From: Apus apus
Lineage: Eukaryota > Chordata > Aves > Apodiformes > Apodidae
NCBI RefSeq assembly: GCF_020740795.1
Contig: NC_067282.1
Location: 140,416,858-140,480,857, forward strand
Reading direction: 5' to 3'
Length of the DNA: 64,000 nt
Part shown: piece by piece, positions 42,901 through 58,114 of the stretch
Numbering within the stretch: the first letter of the stretch is position 1
How the letters are laid out: the number at the start of each line of letters is the position of its first letter
Made by a program: the position numbers and the translations under genes
Notes under the pieces: model-generated
Told to the model about the DNA's origin: nothing
Seen by the model: the letters and a program-made list of their open reading frames with translations, nothing else
Database searches by the model: none

Positions 42901-45900
42901 GTTTGTGAATGGTATGAAAACCTTTGGATTCCAGTTGAGCAGGACGTGCAGTCACCAAATTGTTGTCTCTTCCTGCAGTCTCCTAGTTTTGAGGCAGCTG
43001 GATAGGTACTTGATAGGGCTGTAACAGCATTTGGTTTCTTTGTGTAAACAGATATGGATCCTAGCTGTTCTTCTCATGCCTGTATTGTATCTTGATTTGA
43101 AGAGGCACCATGATGCTCTTACGTATGGAGTGGCTTGTGATAAAAATTTCAGAGTCCAGATATGGGAAACAAGTTGTGGAAAGGAAGGTTGTTCACGTGT
43201 GTGGGCAGCCTCTCTTCTGACACCCCTTCACCCCTGCATTTTCTTTTGAAGTTTAATTAAGCAGCAATTATTTGGCTTGGTAGCAAGAGGAAACTGAAGG
43301 ATGTTTTTCTTTCTTTTCTGAGGTATTGAAATTGACTCCATTCAAAAGTATTCAGTCAGACTAGGAAAGGAAATGCAAGTTATTGCTCTTTGTAGACAGC
43401 AGTAAATTAACAATAAAATTATTTCAGTTTCAGGAAAGAGGAACCTATTTCACCCCACACTTCCTAAGGAGAGTTCATAACTTTTCTGCTAAAGGTGTGC
43501 AGTAGCACTGAGCTTCTTACTGAAGAGAGAAACCTGGTTGCTCCAGTAGAGATCAGCTGTTCTGCAGCTGTTGTTTTTGCAAGAGACAACATGAGAAACT
43601 GCTGTTCGTTTTTGAGAAGAGTCACTGAAGAAAGCTATGGAAATTGTGAGGAAAATCTTTTTACTACATTCCTGTCTCTTTCAGCCTGTCATCTGTCTTC
43701 TCCCCAGATCTTTATCTGGGTTATATGTTAACCTTTTTCATTCTTTCTCCACAACATCTTTGAGATATGATCTTTTGTGTCTAGCCACATGGTTGAAACT
43801 AGTCTCTGCCCTCACTTTGTGTCTGGATTTCTTTTTGGTGCTCAACTGTTCAAAACAATGACCATTTTTACTTAAAGTGGGGATTTTTTGTGTGCCCTTA
43901 AGGCATTTAGCAAACCATTCCTATGCGGGGTTCTACAACTACAGACATAAGCTGATTTTCTTCTTGGTCCTTTTTGACTGTCATCTAGAATGTCATACTG
44001 TGGAGAATTTGACATGTAGTCCCACCTGTTACTGCTGCTAACTTCTAGGTATTCATTAAGCCTTGTTGTGGTCTTTCTTTGCCTTGATCATCCTGAAAGA
44101 GGAGTGGCAGATGGATACTTTTAATCCATCATGAAGTAGAGTTCCATGAACATATACTGAGCTACTTCATCTTCTGCCTTCAGAACTTCAGAGAGGTTCT
44201 TAATGCCCTCCCCTTCCTTGAGCTGACTGAACCAGAACAGCCTGGCAGTGAACCAAGTAGGTCACTGCTTATCTTTGTGAGTGCTTTTGTCTTTTTGCTG
44301 TGCTCCTTTCTTTGGATCCACTTGTCCAGCAATCATGTCATCCCTTGAGTTAGTCTCTGCGTGCAAGAGGTGTGTTTTCTTGTTCTGCTCCTGTGTAGTA
44401 TATTACACATTGGAGTTCTGGTTTAGACTGGTGATCTCAAACATAATTGTAGGTTATGAAAAAAAGGTGAAGTCTTGCAGTTTTGTGTGCTTTTTCCAAC
44501 ATCAGTCCAGGAATATTTGTCTAATGGTATGGGTCTTTGCTGTGTGTCTCTACATTAGGATTCTGGTTGTACAGCTTAATTAAAATCTGGGAAATAACCC
44601 ACTTACTGCATCAATTTCCTCTTTGGCCAGCAGGAAAATTATACTGTATTACTGCTTTCTGCCCTGCTGTTTGGAAATAATTCCTCTGAATCCACAGTGC
44701 TTTGAAGTGAGGCAAGGCTTGCTGGGAGCTGGTGTGATTGATGAAAGAGGACGTTTCAGTGCATCGAAGACTTTTAATGAATCTCTTCCTTTCAAGCTTT
44801 ACTTGGTTATATCCTTTGTCATCTTGGCTGCAAGATGCTTTAGAATGAACTTTGGATGGTGCATCTAAGGAAGTCTTGGGCTGTAATCTTAAACTCTTCC
44901 AAGTACCTTTTGAACTAAAGTGACTTGATGGGTATCATAACTTTTATCGTGACCTCCCTTTAAGTTATGAAGATCTCTCTCCACGGAGTCTGTGGGAAGT
45001 TAAAATGTAGGTAGAACAGCCGCATTTTTGTGGAATTGTATCTTGTCTCTGCTATGCAAGTAAAAGTGCTTGTGGCCGTGTGAGTCCTATCTAACATTTC
45101 TATCTCTTTATGGCCTTGATGGAACTGCCTTGGTTTAATGGGATGGTTGGAAGGCCCTTACTGCCCTTCTCTTAGTCTTTCTAAATATGTTGTGTATACT
45201 TAACACAACTGTTAAAAAGGGCTTCTCTTGTCAAGTCCTGTGAAAACAGTAGTGTAGATCCTGCTCCATTTTTGTGAGAGGCTGTAGCTTGTAGTGATTT
45301 GCACCGTTTAACACTTGCTAATGTTTTTTCGAGGTTTGTTCAATAAATGAATCTCAAGGCAACACAAAACCAAATTTGGCTTGAACCCAGTTAAAGAGCA
45401 CAAAACCAATTGATATCCATCCAGTGATACCCTTCTAATAGACTACTCTGGATCTTGTGTTGAGAAATGTCTTCCAATCCTGATAACATCATGGTTATGA
45501 GACTGAAGAAGCACATGGGAGGACAATAGATTTTCTCATCTCCTTTGTTGTGTTGTGATCTGCACAGAAATAAGGAATAGAGGCAGGTATTCATTCACCT
45601 GTGAGTCTTGCTCAAATCCAAGAATATTGCACTAATCACTATTTTATTTTATTAGGAGAAAGTTATTTCTTTAATAACAGTCTGTGTACATTGTGAATGG
45701 TACTCCATCTGCTATAAACGGGGTTCTGCTTGGTTTGAGAACTAAAATCCAGATGAGAGTGTGTCAGGAAAAGTAAACCGTTTTACATGCTGTTGATGAT
45801 TCATTTGCCATGCTAAATCATTAATTAAGTGAAACTCCCATTCAGAATTCTCTAGAGCTGTGCCTCTTTTTGCATTGTTTGTAAAGGAAGACTGTTTTGG

Positions 45901-48900
45901 AGTTAGCCTTTGTGTATAGTTTCCTTGGTGAGCCTAGGAAGGCCAGTGCCTTGCACCTGGTATTTCAGGTTTCTTCTAGATCTATTGCAATTTGCCTTGC
46001 TGCTTATAAATGGAATCTGAACATATTGTGGACTTTCCAGGGAGAATAGAGCAGCCTGCACATCCAGGAAATAGAGGAAAAGGCTGTGTGTCAGTGATAC
46101 TTGGTTTGCTTCCAGTACTTGAGAAAGACAGGAGTTTGTACGTGTGAATATGAAGGAGTTATCTAGGAGGTGGCAGCATAAGTAGCAGATATCTACTAAT
46201 AATTTTCCACAGTGATACTATTCAGTGTTCCCTCAGAGAGAAAAGACAGATGGGCTGCAGTTGAGCCCATTGTTGGATATTGCTCTTTTCTTGTTCCCTT
46301 TGCATTACATATAATGCCTGTTGTTACATATGACTGGAGAGCCACCCAGGACACTGCTTTGCCAAGTATTGTGTTAAACATAGTGAGGAAGTCCCTGCTC
46401 TAAGATACATATTTTTTGCTTAAATAAGGCACGTGAAAGTGGGAGAAAGCTTATATGGTTTTTCTGTTGGCATGGAAAATACTGGGAAGTTTGGAGTTCG
46501 GCGTGTTGAATATAATAGTATTTGGCAGTGTATTTATTTTGGGGATGTGAATCAATCTTCAAATCATTCAGTGGGACACTTATAAAGGTGCAAAATGTAA
46601 ACTCTGTGGGCGTATGAGGATATACATATATCTGTGAGAGGTCTATATTTGTGTCATCTGGGAACCCTTGTCTTGGAATAATGAGTTTTGCATCCAGGGC
46701 AAAAGTCCCTGGGACAACCTCCCTCAGTCAGTGTGGTCTGTTTTTTTGAGATTGAGTGGACTTCCTTCTGAACTGTCTCTCAGACATCTCTCTGCACTCA
46801 TACCACACTTGTTCCCATTACCCTGGTTGGATATCCTACCCAGATAGTAAGTGATGGAATGTAATGAAATCAGAAGTATGAGTTATTCCAGGTGACCACA
46901 TTGTATGCTGAGCCAATTCCACCATCTGCTGATATGATTCTTCATACAGTTGTGCTTATGAATGTATTCAGTGTGGTTTGTGAGGGAAGGGAGGAGTCTT
47001 CTGATCCATGTTACCTCTGGGACAGGAGAGGGGTCTTTATTGACTAATATGCTGTGTGTGCAATGTGCAGCCCCTGTCTCATCACCTTCAGGTCTGCTTC
47101 CTTGGTTTTTGATTGTACTTTTCCCTCACATCTCTTTTTTGTCCCTTCCTACACAAGATGCAGAACCTTCTCCTGGCCATGGTCAGACAGAACTTCAGTA
47201 GCACTGTGGAGGGAGTTTAGCATCCCAGCAACAATGGACTGTTTCTGGTATTTTACACTTGCATCTCAGGATATGGTGCCAGTGGGAAACTGACTTCTTG
47301 GTTAACTGGCTTTTTGGGTGCCCTCTGAGAGCATAGTGTGCTGTTTGGGTTTGTTATTTGGCATTCCTTCTGGTTTCCTCATCCTATATGTTTTCCTTCA
47401 TTTAATCCACTGCCCTCTTTTTCTGTTTCCTGTTAACCACAGATATTTCTTTTTTTCTCCTTCCTGGCTGATTACTGTCTTACCCTTCCTTGGTCCATGG
47501 AGGAGAAACTAGTGAATGGCCATAAGCCTGTTCTTAACAGGGGGAGCCTGTAGGTACTTAGAATGCATCCAGAGCACCTCTTGTGGACTGGATTAGCTGT
47601 GCAGTTTGCTGTATTATTTTCTTGGAGGGGAATTGGTTAATGTTAATTTAGAAATGGTATAGTCTCAGCTGCGATACAAAACAGCTAAATTTGCTTGGAG
47701 AGTGTCACTTGAGACTTATGCTTCCCCTGCAGGAGAATTTTTCTTCTAATGTGCCCTTTTGTGGATGATTGCCTGGATGTCTCATCAGTCTGGAGAGGCT
47801 TTTTTTTAGTGTTGTGTGCTATCTGGAGAATTTATTTTTAAATAGTTACTGAATCAACAGTCTTCTAAAATGCTGCAGTGTTAGGATAAAAGGAATTAAA
47901 ATGTTTAATAATCCTCTAAAAGGGTAGATAGAAAAAATTTATTCTGTACACTAAGACAGCTGCAAGTGTTGGTGAAATTGTGTTCTAGAAGACAACTTGT
48001 TGACTTCATAAGTTTCTTCTTCAAAACTCCTCTGCTGTAGTTTAAATGGTGGACATTGCCAAACTGAAATATGGTCAAAAGCAGGTATTTTATTTCAGGA
48101 ACTGCTCTGCTGTCCTTCATTGTTTGTTATAAAAACCTGACTTATTTTCATCTGTATTAATTTTCAGATACTGTCTTAAGATGGGCTGCATCTTGAGATA
48201 TTCACCTTAGAACTGTAGCTCCCATGGAGTAATAAGGTGCTATTACACAAGCAAAATAACTTTACTGTTGTGAGGAGAAGCATTTTGTAAGTCGTCCTTC
48301 TTTGTGCCAAAAACCTGGGGACTTTCCTGTTTATCCTCTGCCAGAAAATTTAAGAGAAAATGTTTTTCAAGAGGTCAGATTTCCTTGTCACATTGTACTC
48401 TGTGTCATTGTAGCGGTTCTACTTCATATAATGATCTTGCTCAATCTAAGGTTTTCAGATGTGTTGTGGCAGTGCAACAGCTACACTTAATGAAGTTACT
48501 GTGTTCATTTTAAATAGTATGTCACTGATGAATGAGATGATTAATCAAATATTGCAGAATATCACCTCTAAATATAAGGTGGTGTCTTTTTCCAAGTCCT
48601 CGTTCCTTTGCTACTCTCTTCCTGTACTCTTCAGCTATCACAAAAGGCTCTTTGTTGTTCATTTGACTGTGAAACTATGCTTATTTTATGCTTCATCAAA
48701 CTCTCAATGAGCTCTAGGTTTATAATATCAAAATTCTGGATCTCCAAGGATGAGAGCAGTTAACGGGTTTCATGAAACTATAGGGATCAACCAGCATACA
48801 GGTGAACATCCCAGGCAGTCAAGGCTTTTTTGATGATATAGTACAATGGTGGTGAATTTTTTATTATGCATTCATGCAAACCATGATGATAACTTACAGG

Positions 48901-51900
48901 CATGATGATTTCTCACAGTCAGTGTCTGCTGGTGCATTCAGCTATTGGGCATAGTACTTTGGTTCTAGACTTTTAAGAAAACAAGGAGTTTCAGAAACAT
49001 GAAGTACAACAAAGCTGAAATAATGTGGTGAAAAGAGAGGAGAGGACAAGATGTCTGAGTATGCTCAAGATGAATAGGTCAGACTTGACCCATCAGGCCA
49101 GTGCCTGCTGCACATGAGCTGGCATCTTGTTCCTTTTCCTATTGGTGTCACGACAGAGGTGGATCTTGAAGGGAAGACTATGAGATGGACTGGGCACAAA
49201 GTGCTGTGAGGTTAACACAGTAAGTTAAGATGAGTGTTAATTTCTTCTGTTGGCTTTAAGGACGAATTGCCTTACAATCCTGTGCTCATCATGGCAATTC
49301 AGGAGATAATTCACAAGAGTGGGTAGCTGAGCATGGTCCTTCTAGCAGCTGTTTTAGCTTAAGCTAGGTTGACTTATTTACTAGAATTTACTAGAATTGT
49401 AAATAGCTTTATTTGCTATGATGGCAATTGCAAATGTTCAGTTTTAATTCTTATGACTTGACCAAATGAAGTCCTTTGACACCTGACAGAAGATTAGGAG
49501 CAACCTTCAGTCTGTCTCCAAAGTCAGACACTTTGGCTTGTGTTTAGGAAAAGTTTCTTTACAGTGGTATGGGCTGGAAGGTTTTTTCAGTGGTGTAAAT
49601 GAAATGCTAGACTGTGTAACACAATCATGACAGTGTTAGGTTACACCACATATTGCACAATTTTACTGGGGTTTGCTGCTTGCTTCGTTATGTAGGCTCC
49701 AATATGAAGGTAGTATCCTTAATAAGTGTTGTGGAATCTGAGAGCAAGTAAATTCTGTGATCCTGTTCTCAAGTACAGTAATGAATTACAATATATATAT
49801 TTTTTTTCAGTTATTAAAAACTATATTATCCTCTTTCCCCAAGTAGAAATTCAAAGGATATTAGTGTTCCCATTTGATTGAATAGCTCCTGCTGTGCAAA
49901 AGGCTTGCTGTGACATATTGCAGTTTATGCTACAGATATGCGGAGCAAAAGCATGCGGTGTCTATGGAGTTATACGGCAGTAGAATCTTTAGGTAGCAAG
50001 GACAAGGTCATGGGTGTGAGATTAACTTGCATATAGCAGTCCTTGTTGTGGAAAGGAATGTTTGACACCTGTTAACTTTTTATAACCTGATAATATTCAG
50101 GTACTGCAGAAAAATTCTCCTTTCTGTGAAGGTCTTAAAAATGGTGGAGATAGGAACCTTAGCCACCCCTTTCAACTTTGGGTTCAAAGGGGCTATTCTT
50201 CAGAGGTGGAGTGAGGGAAAACGTGATGGGCTGACCAGGGTTTTGGTAAGCACAGTAATTTGTGACAATTTACCTAGAGCACTGGAACTGAGCAGTAGCT
50301 GGTTGCTGGATTGTGTCCTCACCTGCAGGATCTAGTTGTTATATCTTAGAATGGTTACAGGAGGCTAGTGGTGGAAATGAGTTGTGATCTCCTCTCCCAG
50401 ACAAAGCCTTGACTGTAAGGAGTTAAAACTTAGAGAGGAATGAACAGAGGTCAGCAGTACAAATAGTCTGTTCAGTAAATAATTTTCTTTGTATACTGAC
50501 TCCATTCTTTCACTCGTTATTTGCTCCACTTATTCTTTTCCCATCCTACACACACGTGTGCAATTTTTCTGGCTTTATTATTCTCTTGCCCTAGTTACCA
50601 CCTTCCAGTTGCCAGTTGTTGCTGTGACCACCCTCTGGCTAAGGGAGCTGTAGATGATAGGTTTACTGTGAAAGGGCCACCCTCAATCTGGGATGAACAC
50701 CTATGTTCAGCTTAGAAGATGCAAGGCTGTTTTCCAGCTGCTCCGGTGAATCTGCTTGCTCTGAGCACTGCAGTGGCTGTACAGAATGCAGCACACAGGA
50801 GGAAGAACGCTGTTCAGCCATACACAGAAGAATTAAGAGCTGTTTGCCCACCTTTTTTCCCCCTTGGTGGCAGGCTGTGAGCTCCTGGGTGAGTGAACAT
50901 CTGGTGCGTGGCATGTGGTGTTTCAAGATTGATGGAGAAATCCATTAAATAGCTGTGCTGTTACTGAGAATTTTGGTAAATGCAGGACGAGGCATTGGTT
51001 AATGCTGGAGTCTGCAAAACAGCAGGTTTTCATGCTAGTCCTTGGACAAGATTCTGTGAAAGGAGAGAAAGCTTTTAAGGGTCCTCTGTATGAGGACAGA
51101 AACCAGCTGGTGAAAAAAGTACAGTCTTAGGGGTTGAGTGACCTTGAATGTCTGTTCCAGTGAAACAATCAATGTGTGACTGGTATTTAAGAAGAAAATT
51201 CTGGGAGGCTCTTTTATTATGGGGGAGCAGTTTAAATGTCCTGCATCTGTTTGGAGATTGATTCTGTTGTTTCAGTGAAATTGTAATAGCTGCTACCTGT
51301 CACCTTTGCATGTGATCTTGTAAATAGTGCTATCCTCAGGTTCCTGAAAGATGTGCCCTTTTTGTGGGTATTAGATTGACTTTAAAAAGCCCCACCAAAG
51401 GGATGAAATAGATGCTTAGCAGGCATACTGTAACATGGCAAATATTGAGAAGACAGCACATGTGTAATCATAAATATATACTTTTGGTTTGGAGGGAAGC
51501 TTTGGTTCTTCTGTACCACTTAGGGATCTACAGTCCAAAAATTCTTGCCTGCTGTTGGAGTGCAGCCTCTGTGTTCCTTCCCTTTCCCTTAGGGCACTGT
51601 TGTCTGCTTCATTCTTCTGAGATTTGTATGTTTTCCATTGTGTTTTCTTAAATAAAAAGGTGGCTCTAGAAACAAACAAAATTCCATTCTCTCTTGACTT
51701 GTGCTTTTCACTTATAAAAATGATTTTCCTTTCCCTGTTAGGGCAGCATATTAAACCGGGAGTTGTCTCAGCTAAGCTGTTACTGCAGAGTCAGTAGGGT
51801 AAAGCAAATGTAGTGCTTGCTATGAGAGTTGTGTTTTTTCCCCTCAGTTTAAATATTGATAGTAGTATAGTTGCAGATCTGAAGATTATAAATCAAGACA

Positions 51901-54900
51901 ACTGTTCATTGTTCTCTAAACAGACTTTTGATACAGCTTTGCTATAGTTATGTTGTTCAGTGAATTGCATTCCTTTGCAGTAAACAGGGTGGAAGGCCCT
52001 CAGGTTCTTCAGACCTGAGAAAACTAGAAGCAATCGTTAAAGCTAAATACAAGAGGAAAAGAACTTTAAAATGGGGGGTTCTTAGGAGTTCCTTGGGCAG
52101 TGCCCCTACCTCCAGCTGCTTGTTTTGTTTTTTTCATCCTGGGGTGCTGTCTTCTCTTCTTGTCACACATCACAGCTGTTTAGGTGTGCATGAAGAGTCT
52201 GATCAGAAAACTGATGCTGGCTTAAAAATAGCCTTTTTAAAATAAAAGACAGTGAACCTGGTCAGGTTTACTGTGGTGTCCCTATAGCTGTTGTAATGGC
52301 TTTACTAGTTAGGTGGGGATGATTTAGTGGTAAAGTGAAGATGGGGCTACTGTTAGCATTTACTAGGATATGGGAGGAAGCACAGTGAATGACAAATAAA
52401 AGGTTAGATGCAGGTTAATAAAGGAGAGAAAAAACAGCTACTGGTTAGATGAGATGCTATCAAATCACTATTTCTGTTGAACCATTTTTCTTATTTTTCT
52501 ACCTAGGCTTGTGTTCTGACCATGTTCTGTGTCTCTAGGGCCCCCGCCCCAGCTGTGAGACAGATGGAGCAGTACCTCTGAGGTAACATGGTTGTTTTCT
52601 TAGCTGTGATCTGCTTTCCTTCTTAGCTTGGTGAACTAACTTCTTCAGGTGTGATACTGTACTTGTGAACATGGTCACTTCTTCTTCCTATAGAAAATTA
52701 TTTTATAAAGAAAAAATAACACTTCATGTATGTGACATCATAATATTTGTACTAGCAAAAGAAATGTGAGCTGCTTGTTCTTAATTTCTACTGCACAAGA
52801 GAAAAATTCAAGGCTTCTAGTGTTCGAAGAAATTATTGCATCTTCCTGTTAAGCGGTAATTAGGAGCAGCCTGGTAAAATGGTTGGAATGCTAAAAAACT
52901 GTTACAATTTATTTATTTTAAAGCTAGTTTTCAGATTGGTATTCCATGATATTCCAGGTACTGGGTTTTGAGTTACACTGCTATGTTTCTAGATGTGTAG
53001 CTCCTCTTTATAATTCTTTCAAAGGGCTTTGCTCTGATTCAGAAGGACACCTTTTACTGTAGTGTGGCCTCACGATGGTGCTTTTGTGTAGAAATAAGCA
53101 GGGGCAGACTATATCAGGGCTTGTTTGTGAAGTGGTTGGTTGGAATTGACTTAAACCCTCACTGTACTCGGATAATGAAAGGAGACTATTTGTTTCACCA
53201 CTTGAAGATGTGCAGCCTCTTTCAGGGATGGAGTTTCTTGCCTTTGCAGAAACTTGAAATAAGATGCCCTGCCTGCTCTGTGAAGGAGAAATGTAAACCG
53301 GCTGTAGTCAGTGTAGTCTTAAAATAAATGCTCGTGAAAAATCGGAGGTCCTAACCTTGATGGATCTGAATGTTACTCAGCTATACAAAAACTAAAAGAG
53401 AAATTGAAAGGAAGTAAAACTGGACAGGAAGGACCCAGCTGTCTTTCCTGTTTCACAGAACTTGCGCACAAACTGGGGTGGAGAACTCAGGAGAATTATA
53501 CTGATAGTTGCTCTTCTGTCTCTCTCATGTACTTTGCTCTCTAGTTCAGATAGGCATTTGCAGCATTGCAAAATTTCTGTCTGTAGCCTGTTCTTATCTA
53601 GGAAAGTAGTGTTACCTTTTAAACCACTGAAAATACTATCGATTTAATGTTACACTCAAGTTCTTTCATCTTTAGCAGTCCTGGCCTATTTACAAAAGGG
53701 ATGAAAGTCTGTGTCCCTTCAGTTATTGAAGGGAGGTAAAAGAAATGCAGTGTTAATCATATTTTAGTTGACCTTCATATGGTTAGACACAGCTAGAGGA
53801 ATCTACATCTCTTCCTGTTCCTGGGATCCTAGGTTAAGAGGGAACTTTTCACTGTCTTGCAGATGTGATATACGTGCTTGTGGGCATGAATATCAACTAG
53901 TGAATATTTATGTATATACTAATGAAGGCCTACATCTATTTTTACATATGCAGATGGGTATGGATTTGCAAGATACCAGTGTGGGTGTGAATAGATGCAG
54001 GCCTGAGAAAATTGTGATAGCTTGTAACTGTGCCACTTGGCACATACAGTGTGTACAAACACATGCTTGTAGAACAGTATTAAAAGCAAAATAAAAATTT
54101 CTGCCTTCTCTTCCCTTCCCAAAAGAGTAAAAAAAACCCCAGGGTTTTTTTAAGCATAACTACCACTTGCTGAGAATCTTAGCAAAAGCCTCCTCCTTCC
54201 TGTCTTTGGTGATTTTTTGGATGGGAACAACTGTTGTGTGACAATGTTTACATCTCCAAGTGGGCTGGTCTAGTAATGCTATAAGAAGGAAAGTGAGTGT
54301 CGTTAGAGTGAACCTGATGACCCTTTTTATTATACTCTGCAACTTAAGAGTTTGAGTAGCTGGTGGTGAAGTGGCAGATTCATTGAACTGCATGTTGGGA
54401 GTTATTTAGTTATATCTAGGGGTGCACTGAGCCTGTTCTGTTACAAAGGTGTCCCCTTTCCCTGTGCTTGTTGTTGTTTTTTTTAAGAGATTGGTGATTC
54501 ATAGTTAGGTTACAAAATCTGATCTGCAGAAGGTTGTTTAGTAGCTTTTTCAGTGCAATGCCCATGGATCTTGAGTGCCAAGTATGGACTGTATTGGTAT
54601 TCTTCCCTGCAAAGGTCCCAACTACTGCCTTTTAAAAAGAAAAAGTTAGCTGTATGCATAATCAGTGCCTGAACTCCGTGTAAATTTGTCAGTCTTCTCA
54701 GCTGAAGTACACAGTATAGTGCTTTTTGGTACAATGCTAGTCATGGCAACAGTTGTATCTGCTGGTTTCTTCAGGTGTCTTATTACAACCGATGAAAAAA
54801 AACAGGAGACACAGAAGATCAATGCTTGAGCAGTTTCATACAGTGGAAACTGGTGAATTAATAAGCAGTCCAGTAACAGGAATTTCAGACTTCAACTAAA

Positions 54901-57900
54901 TTTGCATTGTTGTTTGAAGATCGATATGCACATGCTCACACTTTTGCAAGACAGTGAGTGATCTTGTCCTCCATATTGCAATATGTAGCATTCTGCCTCT
55001 GGTATGAGACAGTGTGTTCTCCATCTAGTTATGATGTTTCCTGATGGTTGGATTTCCTCCCTTGAAATCACTATGCCCTTTGGGTATACTTTATAATATC
55101 ACCCAGTATGACTCCAGATGCTTTCTTCCCTGTTTGTTCCTGTGTTTTGTTTTGGTTTTTTTTTGTTTTTCTTTTCTGGTCATACTGAGTTACTTGCTTG
55201 TAAGTTAATTTATGGAAATTACTCCCACAAGTTGTTAGGTAGCATCTTGGAGAGCTTTCTTCATGTGCTTCAACTGATAGAAGAAAGGGAGCTCAGTTTG
55301 ACAGGGCTAATGTATGGAAACTCTGATAACTCTTCCTGCTCCTGCTTGGCATGTTAATAAGGATGAAACATCACAGTAACAAGAAAAAGTAAGTTTACCT
55401 CCCTTAAGAATGGAAAGCAGGCAGAACAGCTTTATGTGACTTCTGTCTTCTAATGCAGCTTATTCACTGGAGTAAACCTCACTTGTGTTTATATCATATT
55501 TTTTAAAGACTATAATTTTACAACTGTTTTTAACAGTTTTAACCTGATTGAGAGGAGGAGGTTCTCCTATATCTGTCGTATCACTCACCTTAGGTTTTGT
55601 AGAAGGATAATTAATGATTCCTACACCAGTAGTGGCACTGGTAATGAGGCATAAAAATTTGAAACAACTCGTAGCTTGACTACTGTGTTTTTTACAGCTA
55701 AGGTTAGTTAACGGAAAGAAGGAGATGCACTATAATCATGTAAGTGCTAGGCAGCTTCCTTTCTGTGGAATGGTTATCAAGAGAGAAAGTGAATAATTTA
55801 CTTCGTTCTTGTCCTGTAAGAGCCAGTTCTGTGATGGAGGAAAGCAGTTCAGACCTGGGCTGTGAGAGGAGAGAGCTGCACTTAGTCCTTAGTGAAAGAG
55901 CTTTAGCAGACAAGGTTTTATCATCACAGTTGAAAATTTCCTCTGCATTTCTGTGGGAGAGAGGCTACTTGGAAGATGCTTAGTGTTCATACTGTGTTCA
56001 CATTTTGTATCTTTTGACTGAAAAAAGCAAGATGCTTCAATTTCCTACTACTGTTGCATAGAGTCTAGAGCAGCACTATCCAGTGCTTGCAGCTGGTGTT
56101 AGTAAGACTTTTGAGTTGGTGTTTTTTGTGTTTGTATGTACAGCAAAAGCTATAGTTCGAAATTAAATTACTTTATTCTTTTCCAGGCTTATGCTCACTA
56201 CCTGTATTGTGGTTAAGCAGTGGAGATTCATTTTGGCACATAGAAGATGTGCATTTGTCTTGAACATCTTGTTTTCTCTACTCTTTACAGATTTTAAATA
56301 ACATGTGCTATGCTAAGAAAGCAAGTGAAATTTCAGTTTTATTTTTGTCAGCTTGATGATGTCACATTCAGCTTTTCTGTTGCATAGCTGGTTTTCTTTC
56401 ATGCTGAAAAGACATTTATAAACATTACTAGAACAAGAGAACATGCTGGATTTGAAGGAATTTAGTAGGTATTAGGGCATGCATGCCAGTTCTGAGAGCT
56501 TCTCTGAAGCTGCTTTTTGCACACTGTTGTTGCAGTCTGGTTTGCAGAAACATAATGTTCTCATCTGCTTATGAAGTGCAGACTTTACAGCTGGGCAGAG
56601 CTCTTCATCTCTCAAACCTTCAGTTATTGTAGTGCTGTTTGGTTCTCTAGTGAAAATACAAGCAGAAACACCAAATAGTCATATTTGACTTGGTGAGGTT
56701 ATTGTTCCCCATGGCTGAAGACAGGCCTGTTGGCATTAGCCCTATTCTGACATAGATATCCTATTCTAGTCTGTTTTAAAAACCTGTTTTAAGTATTATT
56801 TTCAACAATAATGTGTGGTATAGATCTTGTCTGACTAAAACTTGTTTACAAGTCTTATTAAAAATAAGAGGAATAGGAGAAATAAGTCTCAAGCATGCAT
56901 TAAAAGCATTGTTTTTGACAAGAACAGAAAGAATTAATTCTAAAGAAAAGTTGTGTGCCTAATTCTCTGCAGCTATCCCCCCTAATTAAGAAGGGCACAA
57001 CTGCTTTTTGTTGTTTGCAGTGAAGTGTAGAAATGTTCTTTCTGGCTTTTGAAGTCAAACCTTTCCCCATTCTGTTCCCAAGGAATGCTTTCATGTTTGT
57101 GGTGTTGTCTCACCTGCTAGGACTATCTGCTTTACTGGGCCACAGCCCATAAACCAGAAGAGCTGCTTTGCATCTTGCTCTCTTTGCCTTTTTCTTCTCA
57201 TGTTAAGAAAGGTCCATGTTTGGAGGGAGTGCAAAGCTCTCTGTGTGAGAGAGATAACTATGGAGTTGATGCTTTTAGGAGAGGGCTTGGCTCTATCTCC
57301 AGCTGCTGTCAGCTTGCCCTGGACTTTGTTACGGGACTGATAGTGCTCTTGAAAAGTCAGATCTTTGTGTCTCTGAGTTGAAGTGCTACATGCTGGCTGG
57401 GGAGAGTTCTGTTGTGTGTAGAAGATTGTGCATGTGCATTCTTCCCTTGAATAGGGCACCATTTAATTGTTCAAGTGAATTTATACTCTGTATTGAGATC
57501 TGTGTGGTGATATTCTTTCTTGCTTAATTTTTCCAGCATTGGTGCTAGTGAACCCTGTTTACATCCTAAAATAATGTTCTCTCACATCAGAGGCTAAGAT
57601 TTTGCTTCAGCAAGCCTCATGTATGTCTTTGTGTGAAAAAATATTTTCTTGATAAGCCTTTCTGTTAGTTGGAATAAACTGTTAATTCTTCAAAGTAAAT
57701 ATAATGTGGGATAGACACAGATGACTCTACAGTGAAATTTATTTTTTTGAAGCACAATTCTGTTTGGGTAGGAGTTAGGACAAAAATCACATGGTTCTGC
57801 ACATTACTCAGAGACAAATATTAGACTTATTTACTTACCCAGTAAACCTAGAGATGGTTCTCACTGAGGTTGGTCTCTCTTGATAAGGCTTCACAAATAG

Positions 57901-58100
57901 ATTTAGCAGATGGACAGCACAGGCAATTGGGTCTTAAAGATATATCAACAATAGAGTCCATCCATAAACTGTTAACTGAAAGTATTGTGTTAAGAAGAAG
58001 AGCCTGTTAAACCACAGTTATACAAAACTTGATGGGGTTTTATAGGATGGAAGTTAAAGTCTCCCCTTGGAAATGGCCTATCTTGATATAAAACTACCTA
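39901..58100 (+). other. Non-coding region, probable first intron of MICAL3
   Basis: About 18 kb with no exon-like frame that I recognise. Long T tracts on the plus strand (near 41750, 47803, 54480 and 55155) outnumber long A tracts, as expected for a transcribed plus strand. I looked for the MICAL3 start exon (N-terminal helical region followed by the GxGxxG flavin motif) and did not find it, so it should lie beyond the window. Confidence 0.45.
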
Positions 58101-58114
58101 AGCAAATCAATACG

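Noticed and set aside
50865-50885. Possible CTCF core (TTGGTGGCAG)
   Set aside because: Two mismatches at informative positions of the core make it too weak to call by eye.
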